A DNA stretch of 64,000 bases from Burkholderia lata (GCF_000012945.1 NC_007510.1:3596001-3660000); one strand, 5' to 3'. Positions 32,657-42,123 are shown, counted from the first letter of the stretch. The notes: generated by a model not told the origin, from the sequence alone. Program-made: numbers and translations.

Positions 32657-33724
32657 ATGGAATACAGTCCGCCGCCCCTCTTCAAGCAAGGTCCGCCCGC
32701 GCTCGCGCGGCTCATCTTCTTCGTTGCCCTCGCCATCGCGCTCCTCGTCTCGGACGCGCGCTTCAGCACGCTCGAAATCGTCCGCGGCGTGCTCGGCACC
32801 GTGCTCTACCCGCTGCAGCGCGCCGCGCTCGTGCCGCGCGACCTGTTCATGGGCGCGGCCGACATCGCCGTCACCGGTGCCTCGCTGCGCCACGAGAACG
32901 ACGACCTCCGCAAGCGCAACCTGCAGTTGTCCACGCAAGCCAACCAGGCCGCCGTGCTCACGCAGGAGAACGCGCACCTGCGCGCGGTGCTCGAGCTGCG
33001 CCAGCACATCGCGACGCAATCGACGCCGGCCGAAATCCAGTACGACACGAGCGATCCGTTCACGCAGAAGATCGTGATCGGCCAGGGGTCGCAGCAGGGC
33101 ATCCAGAACGGCGCGCCCGTCGTCAGCGAGAACGGCGTGGTCGGCCAGGTCACGCGCGTGTTCCCGCTCCAGTCCGAAGTCACGCTGGTCACCGACCGCG
33201 ATCTCGCGATTCCCGTGCAGGTGCTGCGCACCGGCCTGCGCAGCGTGATCTACGGCACGCCGAAGGGCGATTCGCTCGACCTGCGCTTCGTGCCGACGAG
33301 CGCGGATCTCGTCGTCGGCGACGAGCTCGTCACGAGCGGCCTCGACGGCGTCTACCCGCCCGGCCTGCCGGTCGCGAAGGTCGTGCGCGTCGACAAGCTC
33401 GCCGATACGGCGTTCGCACGCGTGACCTGCGCGCCGATCGCCGCCGTACGCGGCGCGCGCCAGATGCTCGTGCTGCATTACCAGCACGACATCCCGCCGC
33501 GCCCCGCCGAGCCCGATCCGGCCGCCGACAAGAATGCGAAGGGCAAGAAGGGCGCGAAGGCCGCCGCCAAGGGCGAGAAGGCCGACAAGGCTGACGCGAA
33601 TGCGAAGCCGGCCGCCGCGGCCCAGCCTGGCGCGAAGCCCGCGCCGGCGGCACCGGCCGCTCCGGCCAAGCCCGCCGCCACGCCCGCGAAACCCGCGGCC
33701 GGGCAAACAGGAGCCCAGCGATGA
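32657..33724 (+). CDS. mreC: Rod shape-determining protein MreC
   Basis: MreC is a bitopic scaffold that activates PBP2. The 355-residue protein has one membrane segment (about 17-38), a coiled coil (about 70-110) and the beta-barrel periplasmic domain (GQGSQQGIQNGAPVVSENG, TDRDLAIPVQV). The last 75 or so residues are a Lys/Ala/Pro repeat-like tail (GKKGAKAAAKGEKADKADA), much longer than in E. coli. It overlaps mreD by 4 bases (ATGA). Confidence 0.95.
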   Translation: MEYSPPPLFKQGPPALARLIFFVALAIALLVSDARFSTLEIVRGVLGTVLYPLQRAALVPRDLFMGAADIAVTGASLRHENDDLRKRNLQLSTQANQAAVLTQENAHLRAVLELRQHIATQSTPAEIQYDTSDPFTQKIVIGQGSQQGIQNGAPVVSENGVVGQVTRVFPLQSEVTLVTDRDLAIPVQVLRTGLRSVIYGTPKGDSLDLRFVPTSADLVVGDELVTSGLDGVYPPGLPVAKVVRVDKLADTAFARVTCAPIAAVRGARQMLVLHYQHDIPPRPAEPDPAADKNAKGKKGAKAAAKGEKADKADANAKPAAAAQPGAKPAPAAPAAPAKPAATPAKPAAGQTGAQR

Positions 33725-34233
33725 ATCGCCCGCAATACATCCTGCAGCCGGTCAATCCGTACTTCATCGTCTTCAGCCTCGCCGCCGCGTTCCTGCTGAA
33801 CCTGATGCCGTGGGGCCGCCTGCCCGGCGTGCCCGACTTCGTCGCGCTCGTGCTGCTGTTCTGGAACATCCACCAGCCGCGCAAGGTCGGGATGGGCGTC
33901 GCGTTCGCGCTCGGCATCCTGATGGACGTGCATGACGCGGGGCTGCTCGGCGAGCATGCGCTCGCCTATACGCTGCTGTCGTACGGCGCGATCACGATCC
34001 ACCGCCGCGTGCTGTGGATGCCGATCGGCGTGCAGGTGCTGTACGTCACGCCGCTGCTGGTCGTCGCGCAGCTCGTCCCGTTCGTGATCCGCCTCGTGAT
34101 GGGCGCCGCGTTCCCGGGCTGGCGCTATCTGGTCGACGGCTTCGTCGAGGCCGCGCTGTGGCCGATCGCGAGCCACCTGCTGCTGATGCCGCAACGCCGC
34201 CCGGTCGATCCGGACGATACGCGCCCTATCTGA
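33721..34233 (+). CDS. mreD: Rod shape-determining protein MreD
   Basis: MreD is a 170-residue integral membrane protein with about five hydrophobic segments. The PYFIVFSLAAAFLLNLMPWG start and FALGILMDVHDAGLLGEHAL motif are typical. It is translated from an ATG overlapping the mreC stop. It completes the MreBCD complex. Confidence 0.93.
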   Translation: MNRPQYILQPVNPYFIVFSLAAAFLLNLMPWGRLPGVPDFVALVLLFWNIHQPRKVGMGVAFALGILMDVHDAGLLGEHALAYTLLSYGAITIHRRVLWMPIGVQVLYVTPLLVVAQLVPFVIRLVMGAAFPGWRYLVDGFVEAALWPIASHLLLMPQRRPVDPDDTRPI

Positions 34234-34347
34234 GCCAGGGGCCTGCCTTGAATACCCGCCGCCTCCACGCCCGCCGCGCGCCGCGCTTCGGGGCGGCACC
34301 TCGCCCGCGCCCGCTCGGCGCGCGCGGGCCAGATCGCTCCTAATCGC

Positions 34348-36633
34348 ATGACCGAATTCAACGACACCCAACAGCAGCTCTCGAAGTTCCGCCTGCGCGT
34401 CGCGGCGGCGGGCGTGTTCGTGTTCGTCTGCTTCGGGCTGCTCGCGAGCCGTTTCTTCTACCTGCAGTTGATGCAGCACGGCAAATACGCGCTGCAGGCC
34501 GAGGAAAACCGCATCTCCGTCGCGCCGATCGTGCCGAACCGCGGGATCATCACCGACCGCAACGGCGTGATCCTCGCGAAGAACTATTCGGCCTATACGC
34601 TCGAGATCACGCCGTCGAAGCTCGACGACACGCTCGACAACACGATCGACAAGCTGTCCGAGATCATCCCGATCGACGCGCGCGACCGCCGCCGCTTCAA
34701 GAAGCTGCAGGAAGACTCGAAGAACTTCGAGAGCCTGCCGATCCGCACCCGGCTCACCGACGCCGAAGTCGCGCGCTTCACCGCGCAGCGCTTCCGCTTC
34801 CCCGGCGTCGACGTGCGCGCGCGGCTGTTCCGGCAATATCCGCTCGGCACGACGGCCGCGCACGTGATCGGCTACATCGGCCGGATCTCGAAGCGCGACC
34901 AGGATCGCATCGACGCGATGAGCGACGACAACGACAGCGATCAGGAAAACTACGATCCGCGCCGCGACGCGAACAACTACAAGGGCACCGACTACATCGG
35001 CAAGATCGGCGTCGAGCAGAGCTACGAGACCGAGCTGCACGGGCTGACGGGCTTCGAGGAAGTCGAGGTGACGGCCGGCGGCCGGCCGGTACGCACGCTG
35101 TCGCGCACGCAGGCGACGCCCGGCAACAACCTCGTGCTGTCGCTCGACATCGGGCTGCAGCAGGTCGCCGAGCAGGCGTTCGCCGGCAAGCGCGGCGCGC
35201 TGGTCGCGATCGAGCCGAAGACGGGCGACGTGCTCGCGTTCGTGTCGTCGCCGAGCTTCGACCCGAACTCGTTCGTCGACGGCATCGACCAGCAGACCTG
35301 GGACGAGCTGAACAACTCGACCGACAAGCCGCTCCTGAACCGCCCGCTGCACGGCACCTACCCGCCCGGCTCGACGTACAAGCCGTTCATGGCGCTCGCC
35401 GGCCTGACGCTCGGCAAGCGCACGCCGGGCTGGGGCTTCCAGGATCCCGGCTACTTCACGTTCGGCGGCCACACGTTCCGCAACGACGTGCGCTCGGGCC
35501 AGGGCTGGGTCGACATGAACAAGGCGATCATGGTGTCGAACGACACCTACTTCTACATGCTCGCGCGCGATCTCGGCGTGAACTCGATCGCGAACTTCAT
35601 GAAGCCGTTCGGCTTCGGCCAGATCACCGGGATCGACATCCAGGGCGAAGCGCGCGGGATCCTGCCGTCGACCGACTGGAAGAAGAAGGCGTTCAAGAAG
35701 GCCGCGCAGCAGAAGTGGTTCGACGGCGAGACGATCAGCCTCGGGATCGGCCAGGGCTACAACTCGTTCACGATCCTGCAGCTCGCGCACGCGACCGCGA
35801 CGCTCGCGAACAACGGCGTCGTGATGAAGCCTCACCTCGTGAAGGAAGTCGAGGATCCGATCTCGCGCGGGCGCCACCTGACCGTGCCGAAGGAAAGCGA
35901 AGTGATCCCGCTCAAGCAGGCCGACATCGACGTCGTGAAGCGCGGGATGGAGAACGTGATCGAGAACCCGTCCGGCACCGCGTACAAGGTGTTCCGCGGC
36001 GCGCCGTACCTCGCCGCCGGCAAGACCGGTACCGCACAGGTGTTCTCGCTGCAAGGCTCCAACTACAAGGGCCACCTGCTCGCCGAGCACCTGCGCGACC
36101 ACGCGCTGTTCATCGCGTACGCGCCGGTCGACCATCCGCAGATCGCCGTCGCGCTGGTCGTCGAGAACGGCGGCTGGGGGGCGCAGGCCGCCGGCCCGAT
36201 CGCGCGCCGCGTGCTCGACTTCTACCTCATCGACCGCCAGAAACCGGAGAACGAGGCCGCGGCCGTGGCTGCCGCGGCGTCGGCGACCGAACCGATCAAC
36301 GCGCCGGTGATCGGCGACGCGAACAAGCCTGCTGGCGTCGCGGCTGGCTTCACGGCGCTGCCGCAGCCGGTCGTGCCGACCGCGGCCAGCGCGGCGGAAG
36401 CGGCATCGGCCGCAGCGGCCTCCGAAGCGTCGGCTGCCGCCGCCGCGAGCGCTGCCACGGCGGCCAATGCCAGTGCCGCTGCGCCAAGGGCCGCGAGCCT
36501 GCCGCCGATCCGGCGCCCGCACCGGCCACGCCGGCCCGCCAGCGACGCGCAGCCGCTCGTCGCCACGCCGCGCGACGACAATCACCGTGCCACGGCCCCC
36601 GCGAAGGCGGCGGACGCCGGCACCGCTCATTAA
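34348..36633 (+). CDS. mrdA: Penicillin-binding protein 2 (PBP2)
   Basis: PBP2 is the class B transpeptidase of lateral peptidoglycan synthesis. The 761-residue protein has one N-terminal membrane segment (about 20-40), a pedestal domain and the catalytic motifs S342-T-Y-K345 (PPGSTYKP), S397-N-D and K559-T-G. An acidic loop (about residues 192-210) enriches the pedestal. The last 130 or so residues are Ala/Pro/Arg-rich low complexity of unclear purpose, not present in E. coli PBP2. Confidence 0.97.
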   Translation: MTEFNDTQQQLSKFRLRVAAAGVFVFVCFGLLASRFFYLQLMQHGKYALQAEENRISVAPIVPNRGIITDRNGVILAKNYSAYTLEITPSKLDDTLDNTIDKLSEIIPIDARDRRRFKKLQEDSKNFESLPIRTRLTDAEVARFTAQRFRFPGVDVRARLFRQYPLGTTAAHVIGYIGRISKRDQDRIDAMSDDNDSDQENYDPRRDANNYKGTDYIGKIGVEQSYETELHGLTGFEEVEVTAGGRPVRTLSRTQATPGNNLVLSLDIGLQQVAEQAFAGKRGALVAIEPKTGDVLAFVSSPSFDPNSFVDGIDQQTWDELNNSTDKPLLNRPLHGTYPPGSTYKPFMALAGLTLGKRTPGWGFQDPGYFTFGGHTFRNDVRSGQGWVDMNKAIMVSNDTYFYMLARDLGVNSIANFMKPFGFGQITGIDIQGEARGILPSTDWKKKAFKKAAQQKWFDGETISLGIGQGYNSFTILQLAHATATLANNGVVMKPHLVKEVEDPISRGRHLTVPKESEVIPLKQADIDVVKRGMENVIENPSGTAYKVFRGAPYLAAGKTGTAQVFSLQGSNYKGHLLAEHLRDHALFIAYAPVDHPQIAVALVVENGGWGAQAAGPIARRVLDFYLIDRQKPENEAAAVAAAASATEPINAPVIGDANKPAGVAAGFTALPQPVVPTAASAAEAASAAAASEASAAAAASAATAANASAAAPRAASLPPIRRPHRPRRPASDAQPLVATPRDDNHRATAPAKAADAGTAH

Positions 36634-36644
36634 CGGAGAAAGGC

Positions 36645-37793
36645 ATGCAATTCGACAAGCGCGCCTGGCTCGACAAGATCAAGCAGATGTTCGCGGGCTT
36701 CGACCGCCCGCTCGCCCTCATCGTGTTCCTGCTGCTGTGCGTCGGCATCGTCACGCTGTACAGCGCGGCGATCGACATGCCGGGTCGCGTCGAGGACCAG
36801 TTGCGCAACATCCTGCTGACGTTCGTGCTGATGTGGGTGATCGCCAACATCCCGCCCACGACGCTGATGCGCTTCGCGGTCCCGCTCTACACGTTCGGAG
36901 TCGCGCTATTGGTCGCGGTCGCGTTGTTCGGGATGACCAAGAAGGGCGCGAAGCGCTGGCTGAACGTCGGCGTCGTGATCCAGCCGTCGGAAATCCTCAA
37001 GATCGCGACACCGCTGATGCTCGCGTGGTACTACCAGCGCCGCGAAGGCGGGCTGCGCTGGTACGACTTCATCGCCGCGTTCGGGATCCTGCTGGTACCG
37101 GTCGGGCTGATCGCGAAGCAGCCCGACCTCGGCACGGGCCTGCTCGTGTTCGCGGCCGGCTTCTTCGTGATCTATCTCGCCGGCCTGTCGTTCAAGCTGA
37201 TCGTGCCGGTGCTCGTCGCGGGCGTGATCGCGGTCGGCTCGATCGCCGTGTTCGAAGAGCGCATCTGCCAGCCCGAAGTGCAGTGGCCGCTGATGCACGA
37301 TTACCAGAAGCACCGCGTGTGTACGCTGCTCGATCCGACTTCCGACCCGCTCGGCAAGGGCTTCCACACGATCCAGGCCGTGATCGCGATCGGCTCGGGC
37401 GGCGTGCTCGGCAAGGGCTACCTGAAAGGCACGCAGGCGCACCTCGAATTCATTCCGGAGAAGCACACCGACTTCATCTTCGCGGTGTTCTCCGAGGAAT
37501 GGGGGCTCGCCGGCGGGCTCGTGCTGCTGACGCTGTACATGGCGCTGATCGCGCGCGGGCTCTATATCGCCGCGCAGGGCGCGACACTGTTCGGCCGCCT
37601 GCTTGCGGGCTCGCTCACGCTCGCGTTCTTCGTCTACGCGTTCGTCAACATCGGGATGGTGAGCGGCGTGCTGCCGGTCGTCGGCGTGCCGCTGCCGTTC
37701 ATGAGTTATGGCGGCACCGCGCTCACGACGCTCGGCATCGCGATCGGGATGATCATGAGCGTCGGGCGGCAGCGGCGGTTGATGAAGAGCTGA
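36645..37793 (+). CDS. rodA: Rod shape-determining SEDS glycosyltransferase RodA
   Basis: RodA polymerises glycan strands together with PBP2. The 382-residue SEDS protein has ten predicted membrane helices, with the family stretches KGAKRWLNVGVVIQPSEILKI and LAGLSFK, the catalytic-loop region EKHTDFIFAVFSEEWG, and the end MSYGGTALTTLGIAIGM. It is 11 bases after mrdA. A terminator follows. Confidence 0.97.
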   Translation: MQFDKRAWLDKIKQMFAGFDRPLALIVFLLLCVGIVTLYSAAIDMPGRVEDQLRNILLTFVLMWVIANIPPTTLMRFAVPLYTFGVALLVAVALFGMTKKGAKRWLNVGVVIQPSEILKIATPLMLAWYYQRREGGLRWYDFIAAFGILLVPVGLIAKQPDLGTGLLVFAAGFFVIYLAGLSFKLIVPVLVAGVIAVGSIAVFEERICQPEVQWPLMHDYQKHRVCTLLDPTSDPLGKGFHTIQAVIAIGSGGVLGKGYLKGTQAHLEFIPEKHTDFIFAVFSEEWGLAGGLVLLTLYMALIARGLYIAAQGATLFGRLLAGSLTLAFFVYAFVNIGMVSGVLPVVGVPLPFMSYGGTALTTLGIAIGMIMSVGRQRRLMKS

Positions 37794-37820
37794 CCGCGCG
37801 GCACGCACCGCACAAAGAAA

Positions 37821-37845
37821 AACGGCGCCTCGGCGCCGTTTTTTT
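37821..37845 (+). terminator. mre-rodA operon terminator
   Basis: A 9-bp stem (37821-37829 with 37832-37840) ends in seven T residues. Confidence 0.92.
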
Positions 37846-37893
37846 CGACCGCGCAACGCGATCGCGGCCGCACTTCGCCGCACCGCCCCCCGC

Positions 37894-38670
37894 TCACGGC
37901 GGTGGCGCGTGCACCCCACCCGGCTCCGTGCCGGCACCCGATGCCGGCCCCTGTGCCTTCAGCCGCGCACTCAGTTCCTTGAATTTCATCCCGGCCGTCT
38001 CGTCGCCCTGCGCGGCGGCGGCCGCGTAATACGCCCGCGCGATGTTCAGGTTCTGCGCGACCCCGTCGCCGCCGCGCTCGTAGAACGACGCGGTCACGTA
38101 CTGCGCGGTCGGCTCGCCGGCGTCGGCCGCCTGCTTGTACCACGTGAACGCCTGCCGGTTGTCGCGCGGCGTGCCGCGCCCGTCGAGGAACTGGTTCGCG
38201 AGCGACAGCTCGGCCTGCACATGCCCCTGCTTCGCCGCCCGCAGGAACCAGCGGTGCGCTTCGGCCGGATCGCGCGCGACGAACTCGCCGTCGTCGAACA
38301 TCCGGCCGTACACGTACTGCGCATGCGACATGTTCGCGTCGGCCGCGCGCTTCAGCCAGCGCAACCCTTCGTCGACGTTCGCGGTCACGCCTTCGCCCGT
38401 CAGCAGCATCATCGCGTAGTTGAATTGCGCGAGACGGTCGCCGCGTTCGGCCGCGTCGTGGAACTGCACCAGCGCCGCACGATAATCGCCGGCGTTGTAG
38501 TCGGCGACCGCCGATTGCGTCTCGTGCGACGGATCGGGCTTCGCTTGCGGCGCACCCTGCGCGGCGGCCGCGATCCACACGACCCACAGGCCGAGCATCG
38601 CGCCGACCTGCCCGCGCCGCCCGGTCACACCCCGCGCGCGCCCACGGCACGCGCCATCGCCACCGTTCAT
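37894..38670 (-). CDS. Sel1-repeat (SLR) protein
   Basis: This 258-residue secreted or lipoprotein-like protein has a hydrophobic N-terminal signal (about 24-40; LGLWVVWIAAAAQGA) and about five Sel1-like repeats (AQFNYAMMLLTGEGV, AQYVYGRMFDDGEFV, AELSLANQFLDGRGT, AQYVTASFYERGGDG). SLR proteins act as interaction scaffolds. Start 38670 has AGGAGG seven bases upstream and overlaps the aldolase stop (ATGA). A large antisense frame on the plus strand is not real. Confidence 0.85.
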   Translation of the reverse strand: MNGGDGACRGRARGVTGRRGQVGAMLGLWVVWIAAAAQGAPQAKPDPSHETQSAVADYNAGDYRAALVQFHDAAERGDRLAQFNYAMMLLTGEGVTANVDEGLRWLKRAADANMSHAQYVYGRMFDDGEFVARDPAEAHRWFLRAAKQGHVQAELSLANQFLDGRGTPRDNRQAFTWYKQAADAGEPTAQYVTASFYERGGDGVAQNLNIARAYYAAAAAQGDETAGMKFKELSARLKAQGPASGAGTEPGGVHAPPP

Positions 38671-39452
38671 GACCGTACCTCCTGCAGCGCCTGCCGCGTG
38701 GCACGCAACAGCCAGCTGACGTCGGCCGACAGCGTGATCATCCGGTAGCCGGCCTCGCGATACTGGCGCGCGGCCGCCGTATCGCCCGCGAAGATGCCGA
38801 CCGCGACACCGGCCTGCCGGCCGGCCGCGAGCACGCGCGCCATCGCGGTTTCGACATCCGGGTGGCGGATGTCGCCGAGATGCCCGAGGCTCGCCGCGAG
38901 ATCGGCCGGGCCGACGAACAGGCAGTCGACGCCGGGCAGCGCCGCAATCCGCTCGACTTCGTCGACGCCGCGCGCCGATTCGATCTGCACGATCACCGCG
39001 ACCTGCGCATTCGCCGTCTGCACGTAATCGCGGCGCATGCCGAACGCCGCCGCGCGCACCATGCCCGCGACGCCGCGCAGCCCGTCCGGCGAATCGGGCG
39101 ACGGATAACGCGTGAGCCGCACCGCATGCACGGCATCGTCCGGTGTCTCGATACCGGGAAACATCAGCGTGCGTGCGCCTGCATCGAGCGCGCGCTTCAC
39201 GAGCCACGGCTCGCGCGCCGGCACGCGCACGACGGGCTCACTCGGCAGATGGGCGGCGGCGATCGCGCGCAACTGCGATGCAACATCGCGGCTGTCGTTC
39301 GGCGCGTGCTCCATGTCGATGCAGAGCCAGTCGTAGCCGGCATGCGCGAGCGCTTCCGCGGCCGACTCGCTGCCGAGCGACAGCCACAGGCCGTACAGCG
39401 GCTCGTCGCCGTCGCGCAGGCGTTGTTTGAGGGAATTGGTGAGCGTGCTCAT
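38667..39452 (-). CDS. HpcH/HpaI aldolase family protein
   Basis: This 261-residue class II pyruvate aldolase-like protein belongs with HpaI, GarL and related enzymes. Visible features are the DMEHAPNDSRD acidic motif with the base His, RVPAREPWLVKRALDAGARTLMFPGIE, and the metal-binding E/D (VQIESARGVDEVE, LFVGPADLA). It cleaves hydroxy-oxo acids to pyruvate plus an aldehyde; substrate is unknown. Start 39452 has AGGAGG. It overlaps the Sel1 gene, so the two are co-translated. Confidence 0.88.
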   Translation of the reverse strand: MSTLTNSLKQRLRDGDEPLYGLWLSLGSESAAEALAHAGYDWLCIDMEHAPNDSRDVASQLRAIAAAHLPSEPVVRVPAREPWLVKRALDAGARTLMFPGIETPDDAVHAVRLTRYPSPDSPDGLRGVAGMVRAAAFGMRRDYVQTANAQVAVIVQIESARGVDEVERIAALPGVDCLFVGPADLAASLGHLGDIRHPDVETAMARVLAAGRQAGVAVGIFAGDTAAARQYREAGYRMITLSADVSWLLRATRQALQEVRS

Positions 39453-39761
39453 CGATACGGCCTCCTGGACGGAACGGCAATCGAACGGGACAAGCAACGG
39501 GCAAAGCGGAGCGCGACACGCCGGGCAGCGATGCACGGCGGCGCCAGGACCGGGCCCTGGAACGTTAGTCGGCTATGGGCGGCCGATCTGACAGCGCCGG
39601 CCGCACGACTCGCGCACGGCAGCGTTTTTCGGCGCCACGCAACGATCATAGCGCGGCGTTACGCGAAATGTGGGAACGGACGGGGAGCGAGGCGGGACGA
39701 GGCCGCGGGGTGCGGCATCAGGCAGCCCGCGCCGGCTGGCGGGGCTGCCGGGAAGGCGGGA
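39453..39761. other. Intergenic region with a candidate aldolase promoter
   Basis: This 309-base spacer lies downstream of queD and upstream of the aldolase gene. On the minus strand TATGAT (39650-39645) could be the -10 for the aldolase gene; the -35 is unclear. I see no terminator of standard form after queD and no RNA gene. Confidence 0.35.
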
Positions 39762-40214
39762 TCAGCGGCCGGGCTGGCGCTCGACGTCGGCCCAGCAGTT
39801 CGGCGTTTCGTACAGGCGCACGCGCTCGAGCCGCAGGTTCACGCCATAGTGCGCGTCGTACACGTTCGCGAGGATGTCGAACGCGATCGCCGCGAGGTTC
39901 TCGACGGTCGGAATCCGGTCGATCACGACCGTCTTGTGGTCGGCCATCTGCTCGAGGAACGAGCGCACGACGTCGTCGCGCGCATAGACCAGGAACGCGT
40001 GGTCCCACTTGCCGACCAGGTGCTCCATCGCGAGCGCCTTCACGTCGGCGAAATCCATCACCATGCCGCGGTCGGGCGCCCCCTCGGTATCGACGAGATC
40101 GCCGCGCAGCGTGACTTCGAGCACATAGCGATGGCCATGCAGGTTCCGGCACTGGCTGCGGTGATCGGGAATGCGGTGGCCCGCGTCGAATTCGAGTTTT
40201 CGGGTAATCAGCAC
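39762..40214 (-). CDS. queD: 6-carboxytetrahydropterin synthase
   Basis: QueD makes the second intermediate of the queuosine precursor preQ0. The 150-residue protein has the zinc-binding His of GHRIPDHRSQCRNLHGHRYVLE with the catalytic Cys between, and the VMDFADVKAL and PTVENLA motifs. It is the last gene of the queC-queE-queD operon and lies 18 bases after queE. Confidence 0.95.
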   Translation of the reverse strand: MLITRKLEFDAGHRIPDHRSQCRNLHGHRYVLEVTLRGDLVDTEGAPDRGMVMDFADVKALAMEHLVGKWDHAFLVYARDDVVRSFLEQMADHKTVVIDRIPTVENLAAIAFDILANVYDAHYGVNLRLERVRLYETPNCWADVERQPGR

Positions 40215-40232
40215 GATGTCAAAAGCCGGGGC

Positions 40233-40865
40233 TCAGGGAATGTTCAGATATTTGTGGGTCTGCATCGACAGCCGCCACTGCGGATGACGCTTGCACCAGT
40301 CGATCGCGAGCTTCGTATTGAGGTCGCGCGACGGGCCGTCCATCGGCTGGACGAGGTAATACTCGAAGTCGAGCTTCGCGTAGTCGGCCAGCCGCTGGTT
40401 GTCCTGCGGGATCACGACCTTCAGCTCGTTGCCCTTCGTGACGACGAGCGGCGCGTCAGCCTTCGGGCTCACGCAGATCCAGTCGATCGATTCGAGCACC
40501 GGCAGCGAGCCGTTGGTCTCGATCGCGATTTCGAAGCCGGCCGCGTGCAGCGCGTCGACGAGCGGCTGGTCGAGCTGCAGCATCGGCTCGCCGCCCGTGC
40601 AGACGACGAAGCGGTGCGCCTCGCCCTCCGGCCACAGGCCGGCGATCGTCGCGACGAGCGCTTCGGCGTCCTTGAACTTGCCGCCGTTCTCGCCGTCGGT
40701 GCCGACGAAGTCGGTATCGCAGAAGCGGCACACGGCCTCCGCACGATCCTCTTCGCGGCCCGACCACAGGTTGCAGCCGGCGAACCGGCAGAACACGGCC
40801 GGCCGGCCCGCGTTCGCGCCCTCGCCCTGCAACGTGTAGAAAATTTCCTTGACCGCGTAAGTCAT
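40233..40865 (-). CDS. queE: 7-carboxy-7-deazaguanine synthase
   Basis: QueE is a radical SAM enzyme that rearranges 6-carboxytetrahydropterin to CDG. The 210-residue protein starts MTYAVKEIFYTLQGEGANAG and carries the unusual cluster motif CX14CX2C (CNLW through CRFC) also described for the B. multivorans enzyme. CTGGEPMLQLD and ETNGSLP follow. The Shine-Dalgarno is modest. It lies between queC and queD. Confidence 0.96.
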   Translation of the reverse strand: MTYAVKEIFYTLQGEGANAGRPAVFCRFAGCNLWSGREEDRAEAVCRFCDTDFVGTDGENGGKFKDAEALVATIAGLWPEGEAHRFVVCTGGEPMLQLDQPLVDALHAAGFEIAIETNGSLPVLESIDWICVSPKADAPLVVTKGNELKVVIPQDNQRLADYAKLDFEYYLVQPMDGPSRDLNTKLAIDWCKRHPQWRLSMQTHKYLNIP

Positions 40866-40940
40866 CGTGCTTCGTCCGGCTCGCGCCGCTCGTTGTCGAT
40901 CAGAATCCGTTAATCACCAGGCGCCGCCGTTGCTGCTGCA

Positions 40941-41675
40941 TCACAGCGGCGCTTCGGTCACCCGCTCGCCCTTCAGGTAGGCCTCGTAGCCGCGCTTGCG
41001 CAGCTTGCAGGCCGGGCATTCGCCGCAGCCGAAACCCCAGTCGTGCAGTTCCGCGCGCTCGCCCACGTAGCACGTGTGCGTCTCGACGCGGATCAGTTCG
41101 ACGAGCGCTTCGCCGCCGAGCTGCTCGGCGAGCTGCCACGTCTGTGCCTTGTCGAGCCACATCAGCGGCGTCTCGAGCACGACGCGCGTATCCATCCCGA
41201 GGTTCAGCGCGACCTGCAGCGCCTTCATCGTGTCGTCGCGGCAATCGGGGTAGCCCGAGAAATCGGTCTCGCACATCCCGCCGACCAGCACCCGCAGCCC
41301 GCGGCGATAGGCGATCGCCGCGGCGATCGTCATGAACATCAGGTTGCGGCCCGGCACGAACGTGTTCGGCAGGCCGTTCGCCGCCGTCTCGATCTCGATC
41401 GTGCGCGTCATCGCGGTATCGCTGATCGCGCCGAGCACCGACAGGTCGATCATGTGATCGTCGCCGAGTCGGTCCGACCACGCGGGAAAGTCACGCTTCA
41501 GCGCTTCGCGCACGCCTTCGCGACATTCGAGCTCGACGCGATGGCGCTGGCCGTAATCGAAGCCGAGCGTCTCGACCGTCTGGTAGCGTTCGAGGGCCCA
41601 TGCCACGCACGTGGCCGAGTCCTGCCCGCCGGAAAACAACACGAGCGCGCCGTCTTTAGCGTCTGTCCGAATCAC
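40941..41675 (-). CDS. queC: 7-cyano-7-deazaguanine (preQ0) synthase
   Basis: QueC converts CDG to preQ0 with ATP and ammonia. The 244-residue protein has the PP-loop [12 protein letters not shown] and the C-terminal zinc cysteines in [15 protein letters not shown]. The start is GTG at 41675 with ACGGAG upstream. First gene of the operon. I looked for a preQ1 riboswitch before it and saw none. Confidence 0.96.
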   Translation of the reverse strand: MIRTDAKDGALVLFSGGQDSATCVAWALERYQTVETLGFDYGQRHRVELECREGVREALKRDFPAWSDRLGDDHMIDLSVLGAISDTAMTRTIEIETAANGLPNTFVPGRNLMFMTIAAAIAYRRGLRVLVGGMCETDFSGYPDCRDDTMKALQVALNLGMDTRVVLETPLMWLDKAQTWQLAEQLGGEALVELIRVETHTCYVGERAELHDWGFGCGECPACKLRKRGYEAYLKGERVTEAPL

Positions 41676-41994
41676 CGTGATACTCCGTGAATGTGTAGGC
41701 TCGCGTCGCGCTGCGCCCCGGGGCCGGCTGCCGCCGGGCGGCCCGACGCGTGCCGGCCTGGGCCGGCTCGACCAGTATAGGCAGCGGAATCGGCCGCGAA
41801 CGCGGCGGAGCGCTTATACCGCCCATCGCGCGGCATCGTTGCCGCGCGCCACGGCGGCGCCACGCTGGCAGCCTGCCGTGCGCATGAAGCGATGCGCTAA
41901 GTTATTGAGCGGACACGGATTTTATCATGCCCTCACGAACACTGCCGGGCACGCCGCCTCACGCCACACATCACGCAAACCCCACCACAAACGA
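41676..41994. other. Intergenic region upstream of queC
   Basis: These 319 bases lie between queC and the tRNA-Phe terminator. No ORF with family support or structured RNA is visible. It must contain the queC promoter, but I cannot place it. Confidence 0.4.
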
Positions 41995-42028
41995 AAAACC
42001 CCAAGAACCTTCCGATTCTTGGGGTTTT
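41995..42028 (-). terminator. tRNA-Phe terminator
   Basis: A stem of about 13 bp (41995-42007 with 42016-42028) with A-run and T-run flanks lies just past the tRNA 3' end on the minus strand. Confidence 0.9.
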
Positions 42029-42033
42029 AATTC

Positions 42034-42109
42034 TGGTGGCCTGGGTCGGAATCGAACCAACGACACGCGGATTTTCAATCCGCTGCTCTACCAACTGAGC
42101 TACCGGGCC
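42034..42109 (-). tRNA. tRNA-Phe (GAA)
   Basis: This 76-base gene with encoded CCA has anticodon GAA in loop TTGAAAA and good D, anticodon and T stems. The acceptor stem reads GGCCCGG on the 5' side but CCAGGCC on the 3' side, leaving a C5-A68 mismatch (base T at 42042 on the plus strand). All other acceptor pairs hold. A near-consensus promoter and a terminator flank it. Confidence 0.95.
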
Positions 42110-42123
42110 AACGAAGAAGAGAA

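Noticed and set aside
33478..36630. A 1050-codon open frame on the minus strand across mreC, mreD and mrdA
   Set aside because: It is antisense to well-supported genes, rich in Arg/His/Asp as expected of GC-rich shadows, and resembles no family.
41676..41720. preQ1 riboswitch before queC
   Set aside because: No C-rich loop/A-rich tail pattern of preQ1 RNAs could be found.
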